From: CAWHJN01 sp963829705
Lineage (GTDB): Bacteria; Bacteroidota; Rhodothermia; Rhodothermales; BA12
DNA: 64,000 bases
Reading direction: 5' to 3'
Assembly (NCBI GenBank): GCA_963829705.1
Contig: CAWHJN010000003.1
Span: forward strand, 449,703 to 513,702
In this document: in pieces, positions 32,423 through 42,636 of the stretch
Layout: each line of letters starts with the position of its first letter
Position numbering within the stretch: the stretch's first letter is position 1
The notes under the pieces: model-generated
Database searches by the model: none
What the model was told of the DNA's origin: nothing
Seen by the model: only the letters and a program-made list of their open reading frames with translations
Made by a program: the position numbers and the translations under genes

Positions 32423-35400
32423 ATGCGTTCTCTTTTCTCCTTCGTGATCCTCGTGCTCGGCCTGGCCGCCGCGCCCACGCTCCACGCGCAGAGCTGCACC
32501 ACCTCGTGGATCAACCCGTCCGGTGGAAACTGGACGACGGCCTCCAACTGGTCGAGCGGCTTGCCCAATGCGAACAGCAACGCGTGCATCAACCTGCCGG
32601 GCACCTACAGCGTCGCGCTCACGGGCAACGTGACGCGTGCCAGCCTGACGCTGGGAGCCGCCGATCGGGCACGCAGACGCTCGCGCTCGGCGGCATACCT
32701 GAGGCTCGAACCGAGCCGAGCACCGTGGCGGCCACGGGCTCGCCTCGAATGGACGAGCGGCGACTTCGCCGGAACCGGCGCGCTGACCAGCGAAGGCACT
32801 TTCGCATTGACTGGAGCGTCAGGCAAAGTACATCCGGTGCTCGACGCTTGACCAACCGCGCGAGCTGCGAGATGAGCCGGGCCGCTGCGCCTCGTACAAC
32901 CAGGCCACTTCGTCAACGCCGCCACAGGCCGCCGACTTCACCATCGACGACACAGGCGGTGCTCTCCTACCCCTCCAACAGCGGCTTTACCAACGGCGGC
33001 TCGTTCCGAAAGACGGCACCACCGGCGACGGCGACGATCTCCAGCTAGTTCGCCAACAGGCCGACGGCAGGTCCGAAGGCGGCAAGCTCCGCCTCACCGG
33101 CGCACACCGTCTTCAAAGGCGGCACGTACAGCGTCGGCAGCCGACGACTCGCTTCTCTTCGACGCGGCGCAGTTCTACATCTCGGGCACGCTCGCGGCGA
33201 TCCGGCGGGGTGATCCTGTTCTGAACGGCACTCTTCTACGCCGACGGGGGCGAGGTGCGTCTGGACTTCGGCGGCACGGGAATCGAGTGGCGCACGGCAC
33301 GTTCGGCGCGAGCAACGACGGCGCGTGGTTCAACAGCGGCCGACTCATCGTCACCGGCGCGGCGCGGAAGCACGACACGACGGCGACCTTGACGAACAGG
33401 TCTATGGTGGAGATCAGCGGCCGGCTGCAGCTCTCAACGGAGGGTAGTCTCGTCAACGAGGCGAGCGGGCGCGCTTCGGATGAGCGACGGGGTCGTGCTC
33501 TCCTACTACGCCAACAACGGCAGTTTACCAACAAGGGTACGTTCGTAAAGACGGGCGCAGGCACGGCGACGGTGTCGGTCTACTTCGTCACACGAGAGCC
33601 ATTGAGGTGCAGGAAGGAAAGCTGCGCGTCAGGGTGGTCAGGCACGCTTCAAGGGCGGCACGTACGCCGTCGCGGCCGGCGGCCTCGCTCATCATTAACA
33701 CGATTACTTCACGTTCACCGGCACGCTCGCGGCAGTCCCAGCGGGCGCGGTCATTTTCTGAAGACGGCGCGTTCTACGCCGACGGAACCACCGCCGCGCT
33801 TGAATTTCAGTGGCACGGGGCGCGGTGGGAGTCGGGTGGCTCGCTGCAGAAACGCGGCACGTGGGTCAACGGCGGCACGTTCTTGATCACCACGGCGGGA
33901 GTACACCAGGTCTCGACGACGTTCACCAACCGCGCGACGCTCGACGATGGGCGGGCCGCTGCGCCTCTTCAACCGGGCCTAGTTCGTCAACGCCGCCACC
34001 GGTCGCTCGACTTCGCCATCGACGACAACGCGCGGAGCTCTCAACCCCTCCACGCTTACGACAACGGCGTGCTCGTCAAAGACGGCACAGGCACGGCGAA
34101 ACGTCATCTCCAGCCAGTTCGCCAACACCGGGAAAGTCAGGTCAGAAGGCGGCAAGCTGCGCATGACCAGCGGCACCATCTTCAAAGGCGGCACCTACGA
34201 CGCCTCCGCCGACGACTCGCTCATTTTCACGGCGAGTTCTACGCCTCGGGCACGCTCGCGGCGAACCGGCGGGATCGATCGTCTTCGTCAACAACACGTT
34301 CTACGCCGACGGGGGCGAGGCGCGTCTGGACTTCAGCGGCACGGGCGCGCGAGTGGCGAGACGGCACGCTCGTCGCGCGCAACGACGGCGCGTGGGTCAA
34401 CGACGGCCAACTTTTCGATCACCGGCGGCGGCGCAGACCATCACGATCGGCAACCCGTGACGAACAGGTCTATGGTGAGATGAGCCGGGCCGGTGCAGCC
34501 TCTTCAACCGCGCCCAGTTCGTCAACAAGGAGATGGACACGTTCGGATCGAGGCGACCGGGACGTGCTCTCCAGTACAACGCCTACAACGTTCGTCAACC
34601 GCAGGAGAGCTTAGAAAACAGGCACGGCGAGCACGCTACTGTCACAGCCGGCTTCAAGAATGAGGGAGCGGGTACGATAAGCGGGCGACGGGACGCTTGG
34701 CGCTTTCACCCAAATCGCCCGGAATGACGGCGCCGTTGCGCCGGGCTTCCGACGGGCGTGCTCACGTGGACGGGCGCCTTCGCAATGGACTCGACCTCGG
34801 CCCGCCTCGACGTAGAGATCGGAGGCGATGGATGTGGACACCGACTACGACCGGCTTCGCGTGACCAGTACCGCCGCCTGCAAGGAACGTTACGCGCGAG
34901 CCTGACGAACACTTTCGTGCCGCAGCCGGGCAGCGAGTTTGCCGTGCTGACGGCGACCAGCGATGTCAAGCGGCTTCAACAGGCTCGAAGGACTCACCAG
35001 CACCGCCGCCAACGTCTCGCTCTATCCCGCCATCACCGACACGTCCGTCGTGCTCACCGCGCAAACGGGCGTGCCCACGGCCAGCGGCGCGCTTGCGCTC
35101 ATCCCGACCAGCACCACCAACGGCACCGTCGTGACGCTGCTGCTCTCGGGCACCGGCTTCGCACCGGACGCCACCGTCACGCTCGCATGCGACGAGTGCT
35201 CGGCACCCGAACGGAACTCGGCACGGTTGCGGGTCGCATCCAGGCGATGACGCCCACGACGGCGCGCGTGCAGTTCGACCTGACGAATCCGTTTATCGCG
35301 GGGTTCTACGACGTCGTGCTTGAAGACCCACGTGGCGGGCGCGTCACGGCCTCGCTCGCCATCGGCGCGGGCCGGGCAACCTGGCCGTGCGGGCCAACCG

Positions 35401-38016
35401 CAGGGAACGAACGCTTCCGAGCGCGGCCCGGCACGCGGGGCGTCGTCGTGATCGAGTTGAGCGCGCCGCAGGCCACGCCCACCGTCGTCGCGTACACCTC
35501 GGCGGCACGGCGGTGCTGTTCCAGGACTAGTGCACCAACAGCCGCAGCAACACCGTCACCATCCCGGCGGGCCACCGGCGGCATCGATCAACGTGCTGCC
35601 GCTGCCGGACCACGGCGCGGACGACGGCGAAACGGTCGTGATCGACGTTGGACGTGTCCAGCGCTACAGGATTCTGGCGGCCCCACCACCGCCGTCACCA
35701 TCGAAGACGGCCCCGCTCCCACTGACTTCGTGCTGTACAGTCGCCACCCCAACGAGCGCGGGCAACGAAGGCACCATCGTGATAACATCGTCGGGCAGGC
35801 CATCGCGCGGGGCGACCGGCCGGCTGACCGGAGCGGCGGCACCGACATCGCGCCCGGCTCCGTCTCGCTCAACGAGGGCGGCACACCCTGCGGTGCTCTT
35901 CGACGTGAGCGGCACGCCGTAGGGACGAAGCTCGACCTCATCGTCACGAGCGCGCGGCAAGAGCGCACGCTCGACGGGGCGCTCACGATCGCCCGTTCGT
36001 CAAGCCCGAGATCGCCGTGCAGGTGGTCGGGCCGAGCACGTTCCGCTCGTTCCTGCCGCCGCAGCGCTACCAGGTGATGGTCACCAACCGGGGCAACGTG
36101 GACGCCATCGCTGTGCCGCTCTACATCTCCATCCGCCAGCGGCAATGGGTACTTGGCTCCTGCCTTCCCATCGGCGAGCCTCGATCCGCGCAGGTCGAAG
36201 GCGGCGTCACGCAGGACATGCCGCGTCTCGGGCAACTGGACATTCAACTGGTGTAGGCGACGGCTTCATAAACTCGGCCTTATGCTACCCATCGTGCAGG
36301 CAGGCGAAACCGTCACGCTGCCGTTCATAGCCCGCAGCTACAACATCAGCGCCTGGACATCGCCGGTCACCTCCGTCGCAAACCGATTCCGTCCACGGAA
36401 CGTACGCTGTGTTTGCTTCGCCCTCGAAAGGCGCGGGCCTGTTTCTGGCAACGACGCCAACGCGTGGTCGGGCATCTCACCGGAATGGATGGCCGTTGCC
36501 GGAGGAAGCGCTCCTCAACCTGAGATGGCCAACGCCATCACTGCGTCCTCGGGATTGCCTCGGCAGCAGCGGTTTCATCCCGGGTGGCGACTGTGCCGCG
36601 CACGGCCGACGGGTGGCGAACGTGTTTGCGGGCCTCGGCGACGACGCTCGTCGGCGCCGCCTACAACGGATCGACAGACGCCTTCTCGGCCTCACCGGAA
36701 TTGTGGCAGCGGCTCGCCATGGGCACGCTCGGGCGCTGCGCCACAGACACCTTTGACGAGGCAACGCCGGTCGGGGTGGCCATACAACATCATCGTCTGG
36801 TGCGTGCAGCGCGTACAGCGGCTGCTCCGACCTCTTCGCAAGCCGCCTGCTGGGCTGGGAGAGCGGACGAGATCAACGCCAGTGACCCCAACGACAAGCT
36901 CGGTCCTCCCGGCTTCGGCCCGGATCGCTACACGTCCGGCATCGGCGCGGCGGGGTATCAGATTCGCTTCGAGAACGACTCGACGGCGACGGCGCCCGCC
37001 GTTCTCGTCAACGTCACCGACCAGCTCGACGTGGAGAAATACGACCTCTCGACGTTCAGCCTCAGCACCATCGCCTTCGGCGACACAGCCGTCACGCCGC
37101 CGCCGGGCCTGAGCCAGTGGAGCACGACCGTCACGCTGCCCGGTGAGACCGTTTCGTGGTGCGCATCTTCGCGGGCCTCGACCTGGAATCGGGCGTCGCC
37201 TCGTGGCAATGGAGGCCATCGATCCGCGACAGGTGAGTATCCGTCCGACGCCACGGCGGGCTTCCTGCCCCCCAACGTCAACAACCGCGAGGGCGAAGGC
37301 AGCCTGTTCTTCACCATCCACCCGAAAGAAGGGTTGCCGTCCGGCACGAAGCTCTGCAACGACGCGCGCATCGTCTTCGACGTGAACGACCCCATCGAGA
37401 CGCCCGCCGTGGTGCAACACGCTCGACTTCGTCGATCCGGTGAGCGGCCGAAGTGCTCGACGCCATCCAGACGGACTCGAGCTTTACCGTCGCGTGGACG
37501 GGCTCGGACGAAACGTCGGGCGTGGCGAAGTACCTCATCTTCGTCTCGACCAACGGCGGCGACTTCACCTTCTGGACGGAGACGCGGAAACGCGCGCCAC
37601 GTTCGACGGCTGCGCAGGACAGCACGTACGCCTTCTACGTCGTCGCCCGTGACGGCGCGGGCAACCTCGAAAACAAAGAGGAGGTGGCCGAGGCGACGAC
37701 GAAAGTGGACGTGACCATCGTGGGCGTCGAGGACGGCGACGGGCTGCCCACGGCCTTCGCGCTCGAAGCGGGCGCGCCCAACCCGTTCCGCGACGTGACG
37801 CGCCTGCGCTACGCCCTGCCCGAAGCCGCCGACGTACGCATCGAGGTGTACGACGCGCTGGGCCGCCGCGTGGCCGTGCTGGCAGACGGCCTGACGCCTG
37901 CGGGCTGGCACTCGGTGGACTGGAACGCGGCGCGCGACCTGTCGAGCGGCCTCTACTTCGTGCGGATGCGCGCGGGCCGCTTCACCGACGTGCGCGAGGC
38001 GACGCTGGTGCGCTGA
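32423..38016 (+). pseudogene. Giant repeat-rich T9SS cargo gene with many frameshifts and stops
   Basis: One reading unit starting at ATG 32423 with a signal peptide (LVLGLAAAPTLHAQS) and ending at 38016 with a type IX secretion sorting domain (GAPNPFRDVTRLRYALPEAA, GWHSVDWNA, SSGLYFVRM). Between them are adhesin-like repeats (about 32.85-34.75 kb), an IPT-like segment (TLLLSGTGFAPDATVTLAC), an extended tail resembling repeat domains of large secreted proteins (GFLPPNVNNREGEGSLFFTI), and a fibronectin-like segment (FTVAWTGSDETSGVAKYLIF). The coding signal hops between the three frames well over ten times. TAG codons (33046, 33980) stand where repeat copies read CAG. About 1860 codons would make a huge surface protein. 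Either it is decaying or this stretch has poor base accuracy; the flanking genes are mostly clean. Confidence 0.8.
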
Positions 38017-38043
38017 CCCCTGTTTGCCCCGGCAGCGATGATG

Positions 38044-38082
38044 CGCCTGCCCGGAGAGAGGATCTTCGGGCGGGCGTTTTTT
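38044..38082 (+). terminator. Rho-independent terminator after the T9SS cargo gene
   Basis: A 10-bp stem, CGCCTGCCCG (38044-38053) with CGGGCGGGCG (38067-38076, one G-U pair), has a 13-nt loop and is followed by TTTTTT. Confidence 0.88.
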
Positions 38083-38162
38083 GATGAAGCAACCGTGGAG
38101 GGCAAGGTTATGCAACACACCGTGCGGGGTCTACCCACGCGAACCTCGACACCCCCACCGCC

Positions 38163-38606
38163 ATGCCCCGCGCCCTCGTCCTCGCCGCCCTGCTGTCTAC
38201 CGCCATCGCCACGCAGGCGCAGACCGTCGCCGACACGAGCTTTAGCTGGCAGGGCTACGGACGCACCTCCACGTGCCGCCTCGCCATCTTCGACAACGCG
38301 CCCGACGAAGAGCGGCCTTACACCATCGTCGTGCGCGAGGTAGGGACCAACACCGGCGACTCCACGCTCGACGACGCCCGCTACCTCGTCGAGCAGGTCG
38401 GGCGCTCCTACGGCATCGACCCGGCGCAGGCGACGTGGGTGTTCCACTGGGGCGCGTTCTCGTACGATGGGGCCGAGCGCGAAGGCAAGGAAATCCTGCT
38501 CAGGGCCACGTTCCGGCGCGGCAAGCGCGGCGACCTCACCACGCCGTCGTGGCGGCTCGTCTCGCGCGCCGAGGTCGAGGAGATCACCGACCGGCAGTTC
38601 CGCTGA
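38163..38606 (+). CDS. Hypothetical exported protein, 147 aa
   Basis: A signal peptide (LVLAALLSTAIATQAQT) is followed by a small mature domain (SFSWQGYGRTSTCRLAIFDN, PYTIVVREVGTNTGDSTLDD) of predicted alpha/beta type. One cysteine is present in the mature part. The family is not recognised. It is a single gene converging on the truncated haemoglobin gene, 6 nt apart. Confidence 0.75.
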   Translation: MPRALVLAALLSTAIATQAQTVADTSFSWQGYGRTSTCRLAIFDNAPDEERPYTIVVREVGTNTGDSTLDDARYLVEQVGRSYGIDPAQATWVFHWGAFSYDGAEREGKEILLRATFRRGKRGDLTTPSWRLVSRAEVEEITDRQFR

Positions 38607-38612
38607 ACAGCA

Positions 38613-39014
38613 TCACGCGCCGGGCGCGTCCACGACGGACCACAGGCCCAGTTTGACCTTGAACACGCCCGCGATCTGCTCGGCACGCGCCTTCATCAGG
38701 CTCGCGTTGGGACCGTCGTAGCCCGCGTCGATGGTGGCGTGAAAGCGCTCGACCCATCGGCCAAACGCCTCCGCCGTCAGTCCTTCCAGGCGCAGGTGCG
38801 CGTCGAACGGACGGCCCCGGTACGCGCCCGAACCGAAGACGACCGACGACCAGAAGGCGACCATCCTGGGCAGGTGCGCCGCCATGTCGATGCCGCTGAA
38901 AAAGGGGCCGAGCAGGTCGTCGGTGACGACACCGCCGTAAAAATCGTCCACGATGGCCGCGAGGTCGGCGTCGTTCTGAACGTCGGACAGGGAATCGGGC
39001 AGGGCGGTGGGCAT
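38613..39014 (-). CDS. Group III truncated haemoglobin
   Basis: A haem protein of about 133 residues. It shows the short globin pattern with VDDFYGGVVTDDLLGPFFSG, the distal-side PRMVAFWSSVVFGSGAYRGR region, and HLRLEGLTAEAFGRWVERFH containing the proximal His of the F helix. Members bind O2 and NO and are linked to nitrosative-stress defence. The chosen ATG (39014) follows the overlapping cupin stop; a GTG at 39020 would overlap the cupin TGA (GTGA) and is equally possible. It is the last gene of the Rrf2-cupin-globin unit next to the nos genes. Confidence 0.85.
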   Translation of the reverse strand: MPTALPDSLSDVQNDADLAAIVDDFYGGVVTDDLLGPFFSGIDMAAHLPRMVAFWSSVVFGSGAYRGRPFDAHLRLEGLTAEAFGRWVERFHATIDAGYDGPNASLMKARAEQIAGVFKVKLGLWSVVDAPGA

Positions 39015-39016
39015 CG

Positions 39017-39322
39017 TCACTTGAGCAAAAACAGCAGCATTCGGCAGGACGTGGCGGCGTGCAGGGCATGCGGCACGTCGGCCGGCAGCGTGACGGCGTC
39101 GCCCGCGGTGGCCACGCGCGTCTCGCCGCCGATGGTGAAAGCCATCTCGCCCTCGACCACCACAGCCAACGCCGCAGACGTCGACGTGTGCTCCGTCAGT
39201 CCTTCGTCCGCCCCGAAGGCGAACAGCGTGGCCGAGCCACCTTTCGTTTTGAGGAGCACGCGGCTTACGACGGCCCCGTCGGTGAACGGCGCGAGGGTAG
39301 CGAGGGACGTCACGTCGGGCAT
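39017..39322 (-). CDS. Small cupin protein
   Basis: A 101-residue single-domain cupin. Motif 1 is degenerate (GLTEHTSTSAALAVVVEGEM) and motif 2 reads GDAVTLPADVPHALHAATSC; only some metal-binding His are visible (EHTS, PHALHA). Cupins of this size bind metal or ligand. Its place between an Rrf2 regulator and a truncated haemoglobin suggests a role in NO or redox stress. It starts 16 nt after rrf2 and its stop touches the globin start. Confidence 0.8.
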   Translation of the reverse strand: MPDVTSLATLAPFTDGAVVSRVLLKTKGGSATLFAFGADEGLTEHTSTSAALAVVVEGEMAFTIGGETRVATAGDAVTLPADVPHALHAATSCRMLLFLLK

Positions 39323-39338
39323 GGAGAGTGGGGAAAGG

Positions 39339-39785
39339 TCAGGAAGGGCGGGCGGGAGTAGCAAGGCGAACGTCGCCCGCCTGGATGCGCTCCGCCATCT
39401 CGGCCAGCGTGGCGTGCTCGAACATCTCGATAATGCTCGCGCGGGTAGCCGCCCATTGCGCGTGGAGCGGACACGGCTTCTGCGCGCCGCAGCCGGGCAG
39501 GCCCAGCACGCACTGCGTGAGTACCTCGTCGCCGTCGACGGCGCGGATGATGCTGAGCATCGTGATATCGCGTGCCGGGCGGGCCAACGCGATGCCTCCC
39601 GCTGCGCCCCGCGTGGACACCACCACCCCCTGCTGCGCCAGCGTCTGCACGATTTTGGCGAGAAACGGGTACGGCAACCCCAGCGCCTCGCTCACCGAGC
39701 GGATCGGCACGTTTGTGCCCGCAGGCACCACGGCGAGGTACAGCGCCGCGCGTAAACCATACTCGCACGCTTTCGACAGGAGCAT
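39339..39785 (-). CDS. Rrf2-family transcriptional regulator (NsrR/IscR-like)
   Basis: A 148-residue protein with an N-terminal winged helix (LLSKACEYGLRAALYLAV, IRSVSEALGLPYPFLAKIVQ, STRGAAGGIALARPARDI) and three cysteines in CVLGLPGCGAQKPCPLH, which normally bind an Fe-S cluster sensing NO, Fe-S status or redox. It is divergent from the cytochrome c-nosZ operon and heads the cupin-haemoglobin operon, so it most likely autoregulates and controls nitrous-oxide and NO functions. ATG 39785 fits the family N-terminus. Confidence 0.9.
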   Translation of the reverse strand: MLLSKACEYGLRAALYLAVVPAGTNVPIRSVSEALGLPYPFLAKIVQTLAQQGVVVSTRGAAGGIALARPARDITMLSIIRAVDGDEVLTQCVLGLPGCGAQKPCPLHAQWAATRASIIEMFEHATLAEMAERIQAGDVRLATPARPS

Positions 39786-40058
39786 CGGTTTTTCAGGGGT
39801 ATCTGGATCAGAGGCGCGGCGCGGTTGACACCTGCCAGAAGGGGCTTTCTGCAAACAGGACAGCAAAGTATTTATAGTACGAAACCCCCACCGACGCGCC
39901 ACCAGAATCTGCTACGCAGCCGTCGAAACCGGGATTCTTCAGACGTTGCTCAAATAGGATTCACAACTCCTAAATAAACTTGCGCCGTATCATTCCGATT
40001 AAAGAGGACAAAATAGTCCCTTTTGTGACCTCACCACCTCAACTTCGCTTTCCAACCC
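39786..40058. promoter_or_regulatory. Divergent control region of the nos island
   Basis: A 273-bp non-coding region, AT-richer than its surroundings, between rrf2 and the cytochrome c gene. Towards rrf2 a TATAAATACTTTG segment (about 39864-39876 on the minus strand) is a plausible -7 area. Towards the cytochrome c gene a GGAC-N6-GTCC dyad (40006-40019) ends 39 nt before the ATG and may be a regulator site. No textbook NsrR or FNR box was found. Confidence 0.5.
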
Positions 40059-40496
40059 ATGAAACGGCTTCCATTTTTCCTGGCGCTCGTACTGATCGTT
40101 TCCCTGGGGGCCTGCGGCGGCTCCGACACCCCGGCCACCGACACGCCCACGTCGGCTCCGCCGGCTGCCGAGCTGCCCATCTCGAAGGTGGACGTGGGCG
40201 CCATCGACGCCACGCTCGCATCGCAGGGCCAGCAGATTTTCGAGACGCGCTGCACGACGTGCCACAAGATGGACTCGCGCTACGTGGGACCGGCGCTGGG
40301 CGACGTGGCGACTCGCCGCTCGCCCGAGTACGTAATGAACATGGTCCTCGCGCCTGAGAAGATGCTCCAGGCCAACGAGGATGCCCGGGCGCTGCTGGCC
40401 GAGTACGGCGTCCCGATGACCAACCAGAACCTGTCGCAGGAGGAAGCACGCGCCGTGCTCGAATACCTGCGTCAGGTTGCCGAAGAAGCAAAGTGA
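40059..40496 (+). CDS. Monohaem cytochrome c lipoprotein of the nos operon
   Basis: A 145-residue exported cytochrome, probably anchored by lipid (LALVLIVSLGACGGS, Cys 19). After a Thr/Pro linker comes a class I cytochrome c domain with the haem site RCTTCHKMDSRYVGPALGDV, and Met ligands possible in PEYVMNMVLAPEKM or PMTNQN. Its position directly before nosZ fits an electron donor to nitrous-oxide reductase, as in many clade II nos clusters. An inverted repeat lies between it and nosZ. Confidence 0.9.
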   Translation: MKRLPFFLALVLIVSLGACGGSDTPATDTPTSAPPAAELPISKVDVGAIDATLASQGQQIFETRCTTCHKMDSRYVGPALGDVATRRSPEYVMNMVLAPEKMLQANEDARALLAEYGVPMTNQNLSQEEARAVLEYLRQVAEEAK

Positions 40497-40501
40497 CGGG
40501 G

Positions 40502-40546
40502 CATCTGTCACGGTTCATTTGAAGTGCGCGTGACCCGTGACAGATG
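40502..40546 (+). other. 12-bp inverted repeat between the cytochrome c gene and nosZ
   Basis: CATCTGTCACGG (40502-40513) pairs perfectly with CCGTGACAGATG (40535-40546) across 21 nt. It starts 5 nt after the cytochrome stop and has no T tract. It could stabilise or process the mRNA so that nosZ and the cytochrome are made at different levels. Confidence 0.6.
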
Positions 40547-40583
40547 ATCCGCAACCAAAACCAACCCACCAGAGGCTCCCTCA

Positions 40584-42551
40584 ATGAAACGCATCCGCAC
40601 TCTCACCCTCGCGCTCGGCCTGGCCGCCGTGCTCGCGGTCTTCGCCTTCTCGTGCCGCTCGACGGGCTCGACACAGGGCGTCAACACCGACGCCGCGCAG
40701 GCGGTCTACGTGCCGCCCGGCTCGTACGACGAGTTCTACTCCTTCATGTCGGGCGGGTACAGCGGCCAGTTGTCCGTGTACGGCCTCCCCTCGGGGCGCC
40801 TGTTCCGGGTCATCCCCGTGTTCTCGCAGGACCCCGAGAAAGCCTACGGCTACTCCGAGGAGACCAAGCCGATGCTGATGACCTCGCACGGCTTCATCCC
40901 GTGGGACGACGCCCACCACCCCGAGTTGTCGATGACCGACGGCGTGCCGGACGGCCGCTGGATTTACATCAACGGCAACAACACGCCGCGCGTGGCGCGC
41001 ATCGACCTCGACGCGTTCATCACCGACGAGATCATCGAGATCCCGAACTCGTCGGGTAACCACGCCTCGCCGTTCGTGACGCCCAACAACGAGTACGTCG
41101 TCGCCGCGACGCGCTTTGCGCTCCCGATTCCGAACCGGGACGTGGCGCTGACCGAGTTGTCCGAAAACCTCAGCGGCACGCTCACCTTTATCCGCGCCAG
41201 CGAGGCCAAGAAGATGGACATCGCGTTCCAGATCGTGGTGCCGGGCTTCGACTACGACCTCGCCCACGCGGGCAAGGCCGTCTCGGACGGATGGGCGTTT
41301 TTCACGTCGTACAACTCCGAGCAGGCCACGACGCTGCTCGAAGTCAACGCCTCGCGCAACGACAAGGACTTTATCGCCGCCGTCAACTGGCGCAAGGCCG
41401 AGGAGTGCGTCGCCAACGGTGCCGGACGCGACGTGCCGGGTGAGTACTACCACAACTACATGGACGAGCGGCACATCGCCGTCTCGGAGGTCAAGAACGG
41501 CACCCGGATGATCCAGCCGTCTGACTGCCCGAACATGATCTACTACCTGCCGACGCCCAAGAGCCCGCACGGCGTGGACGTGGACCCGACGGGTGAGTAC
41601 ATCATCGCCGGTGGCAAGCTGGCCACGGTCATCCCCGTTCACTCGTTCACCAAGATGCTCGACGCCATCGAGAACGAGCGCTTCGAGACGACCATCGACG
41701 GCATCCCCGTGCTCGAGTACGAAGCCGTGATGTACGGCGAGGTCGAGAACCCCGGCCTCGGGCCGCTCCACACCGAGTTCGACGGGCGCGGCTTTGCCTA
41801 CACGACGGCCTTCATCTCGTCCGAGATCGTGAAGTGGGACATCGAGAAGACCGAAGTCGTGGACCGCATCCCGGTGTACTACAGCGTCGGCCACCTCATG
41901 ATTCCGCAGGGCGACAGCCGCCAGCCCGTCGGCAAGTACCTCGTCGCACTCAACAAGATCACGAAGGACCGCTACCTGCCGACCGGCCCTGAACTGGCGC
42001 ACGCCGCCCAGCTCATCGACATCAGCGGCGACAAGATGCGGCTGCTGCTCGACTTCCCGACCATCGGCGAGCCCCACTACGCGCAGGCCATCCCCGCCGA
42101 GAAGCTCGTGGACGATCAGGTGCGGATCTACGAGATCGGCGAGAGCAAAAACCCGCACGCGGCGCAGAACGAGGCCGCGGCCCGCGTCGAGCGCAACGGC
42201 AACGAGGTCCACGTCTACATGACGATGATCCGCAGCCACTTCGCGCCGGACAACATCGAAGGCATCAAGGTGGGCGACGAAGTCTTCTTCCACCTCACCA
42301 ACCTCGAGCAGGACTGGGACGTGCCGCACGGCTTCGCCGTGATGGGCGCCAACACCGCCGAGTTGCTCGTGATGCCGGGCGAGACGCGCACCATCAAGTG
42401 GTCGCCCAAGAAAGCGGGCATCTACCCGTTCTACTGCACCGACTTCTGCTCGGCGCTCCACCAGGAGATGCAGGGCTACGTCCGCGTCTCCGCCGGGGGC
42501 AGCACGCCGCTGGCCTACGGCACGGGTGGTGAGATGACGACGGTGCGGTAA
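40584..42551 (+). CDS. nosZ: Nitrous-oxide reductase, clade II (Sec-exported)
   Basis: The multicopper enzyme reducing N2O to N2 in the periplasm. The 655-residue precursor has a Sec-type signal (LGLAAVLAVFAFSCRS) without a twin-arginine motif, marking clade II. A seven-bladed propeller domain carries CuZ histidines (YYHNYMDERHIAVSE, SPHGVDVDPTGEYIIAGGK, EPHYAQAIP). The C-terminal cupredoxin has the CuA site FYCTDFCSALHQEMQGYV, preceded by QDWDVPHGFAV. All ligand regions look intact. A strong hairpin with a T tract follows, before the rest of the operon. Confidence 0.97.
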   Translation: MKRIRTLTLALGLAAVLAVFAFSCRSTGSTQGVNTDAAQAVYVPPGSYDEFYSFMSGGYSGQLSVYGLPSGRLFRVIPVFSQDPEKAYGYSEETKPMLMTSHGFIPWDDAHHPELSMTDGVPDGRWIYINGNNTPRVARIDLDAFITDEIIEIPNSSGNHASPFVTPNNEYVVAATRFALPIPNRDVALTELSENLSGTLTFIRASEAKKMDIAFQIVVPGFDYDLAHAGKAVSDGWAFFTSYNSEQATTLLEVNASRNDKDFIAAVNWRKAEECVANGAGRDVPGEYYHNYMDERHIAVSEVKNGTRMIQPSDCPNMIYYLPTPKSPHGVDVDPTGEYIIAGGKLATVIPVHSFTKMLDAIENERFETTIDGIPVLEYEAVMYGEVENPGLGPLHTEFDGRGFAYTTAFISSEIVKWDIEKTEVVDRIPVYYSVGHLMIPQGDSRQPVGKYLVALNKITKDRYLPTGPELAHAAQLIDISGDKMRLLLDFPTIGEPHYAQAIPAEKLVDDQVRIYEIGESKNPHAAQNEAAARVERNGNEVHVYMTMIRSHFAPDNIEGIKVGDEVFFHLTNLEQDWDVPHGFAVMGANTAELLVMPGETRTIKWSPKKAGIYPFYCTDFCSALHQEMQGYVRVSAGGSTPLAYGTGGEMTTVR

Positions 42552-42561
42552 CGCACGCCCT

Positions 42562-42614
42562 ACGGGGCCGGTGCGCCTGTCTTTCCCGGGCACACCGGCC
42601 CCGTCTTTCTTTTT
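42562..42614 (+). terminator. Terminator or attenuator between nosZ and the downstream nos genes
   Basis: A perfect 12-bp stem, ACGGGGCCGGTG (42562-42573) with CACCGGCCCCGT (42593-42604), is followed by CTTTCTTTTT. It stands 11 nt after the nosZ stop and inside the apparent operon, so it probably reduces read-through into the maturation genes. Confidence 0.85.
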
Positions 42615-42636
42615 CGCAACACAACGGTGTCTTCCG

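Noticed and set aside
32860..34740. CRISPR-like or tandem mobile repeats in the 33-34 kb region
   Set aside because: The repeat units are hundreds of bases long, coding in character (adhesin-type domains) and separated by no regular spacers, so they are internal protein repeats.
40581..42593. A very long open frame (about 670 codons) antisense to nosZ
   Set aside because: Such antisense frames are common in GC-rich DNA with biased third positions; the nosZ strand has clear domain motifs and the antisense product is Arg/Val/His-rich without any recognisable fold. The same holds for long antisense frames over the OPT gene (7848-9701), E1 (26777-28519) and ABC-F (55194-57311).
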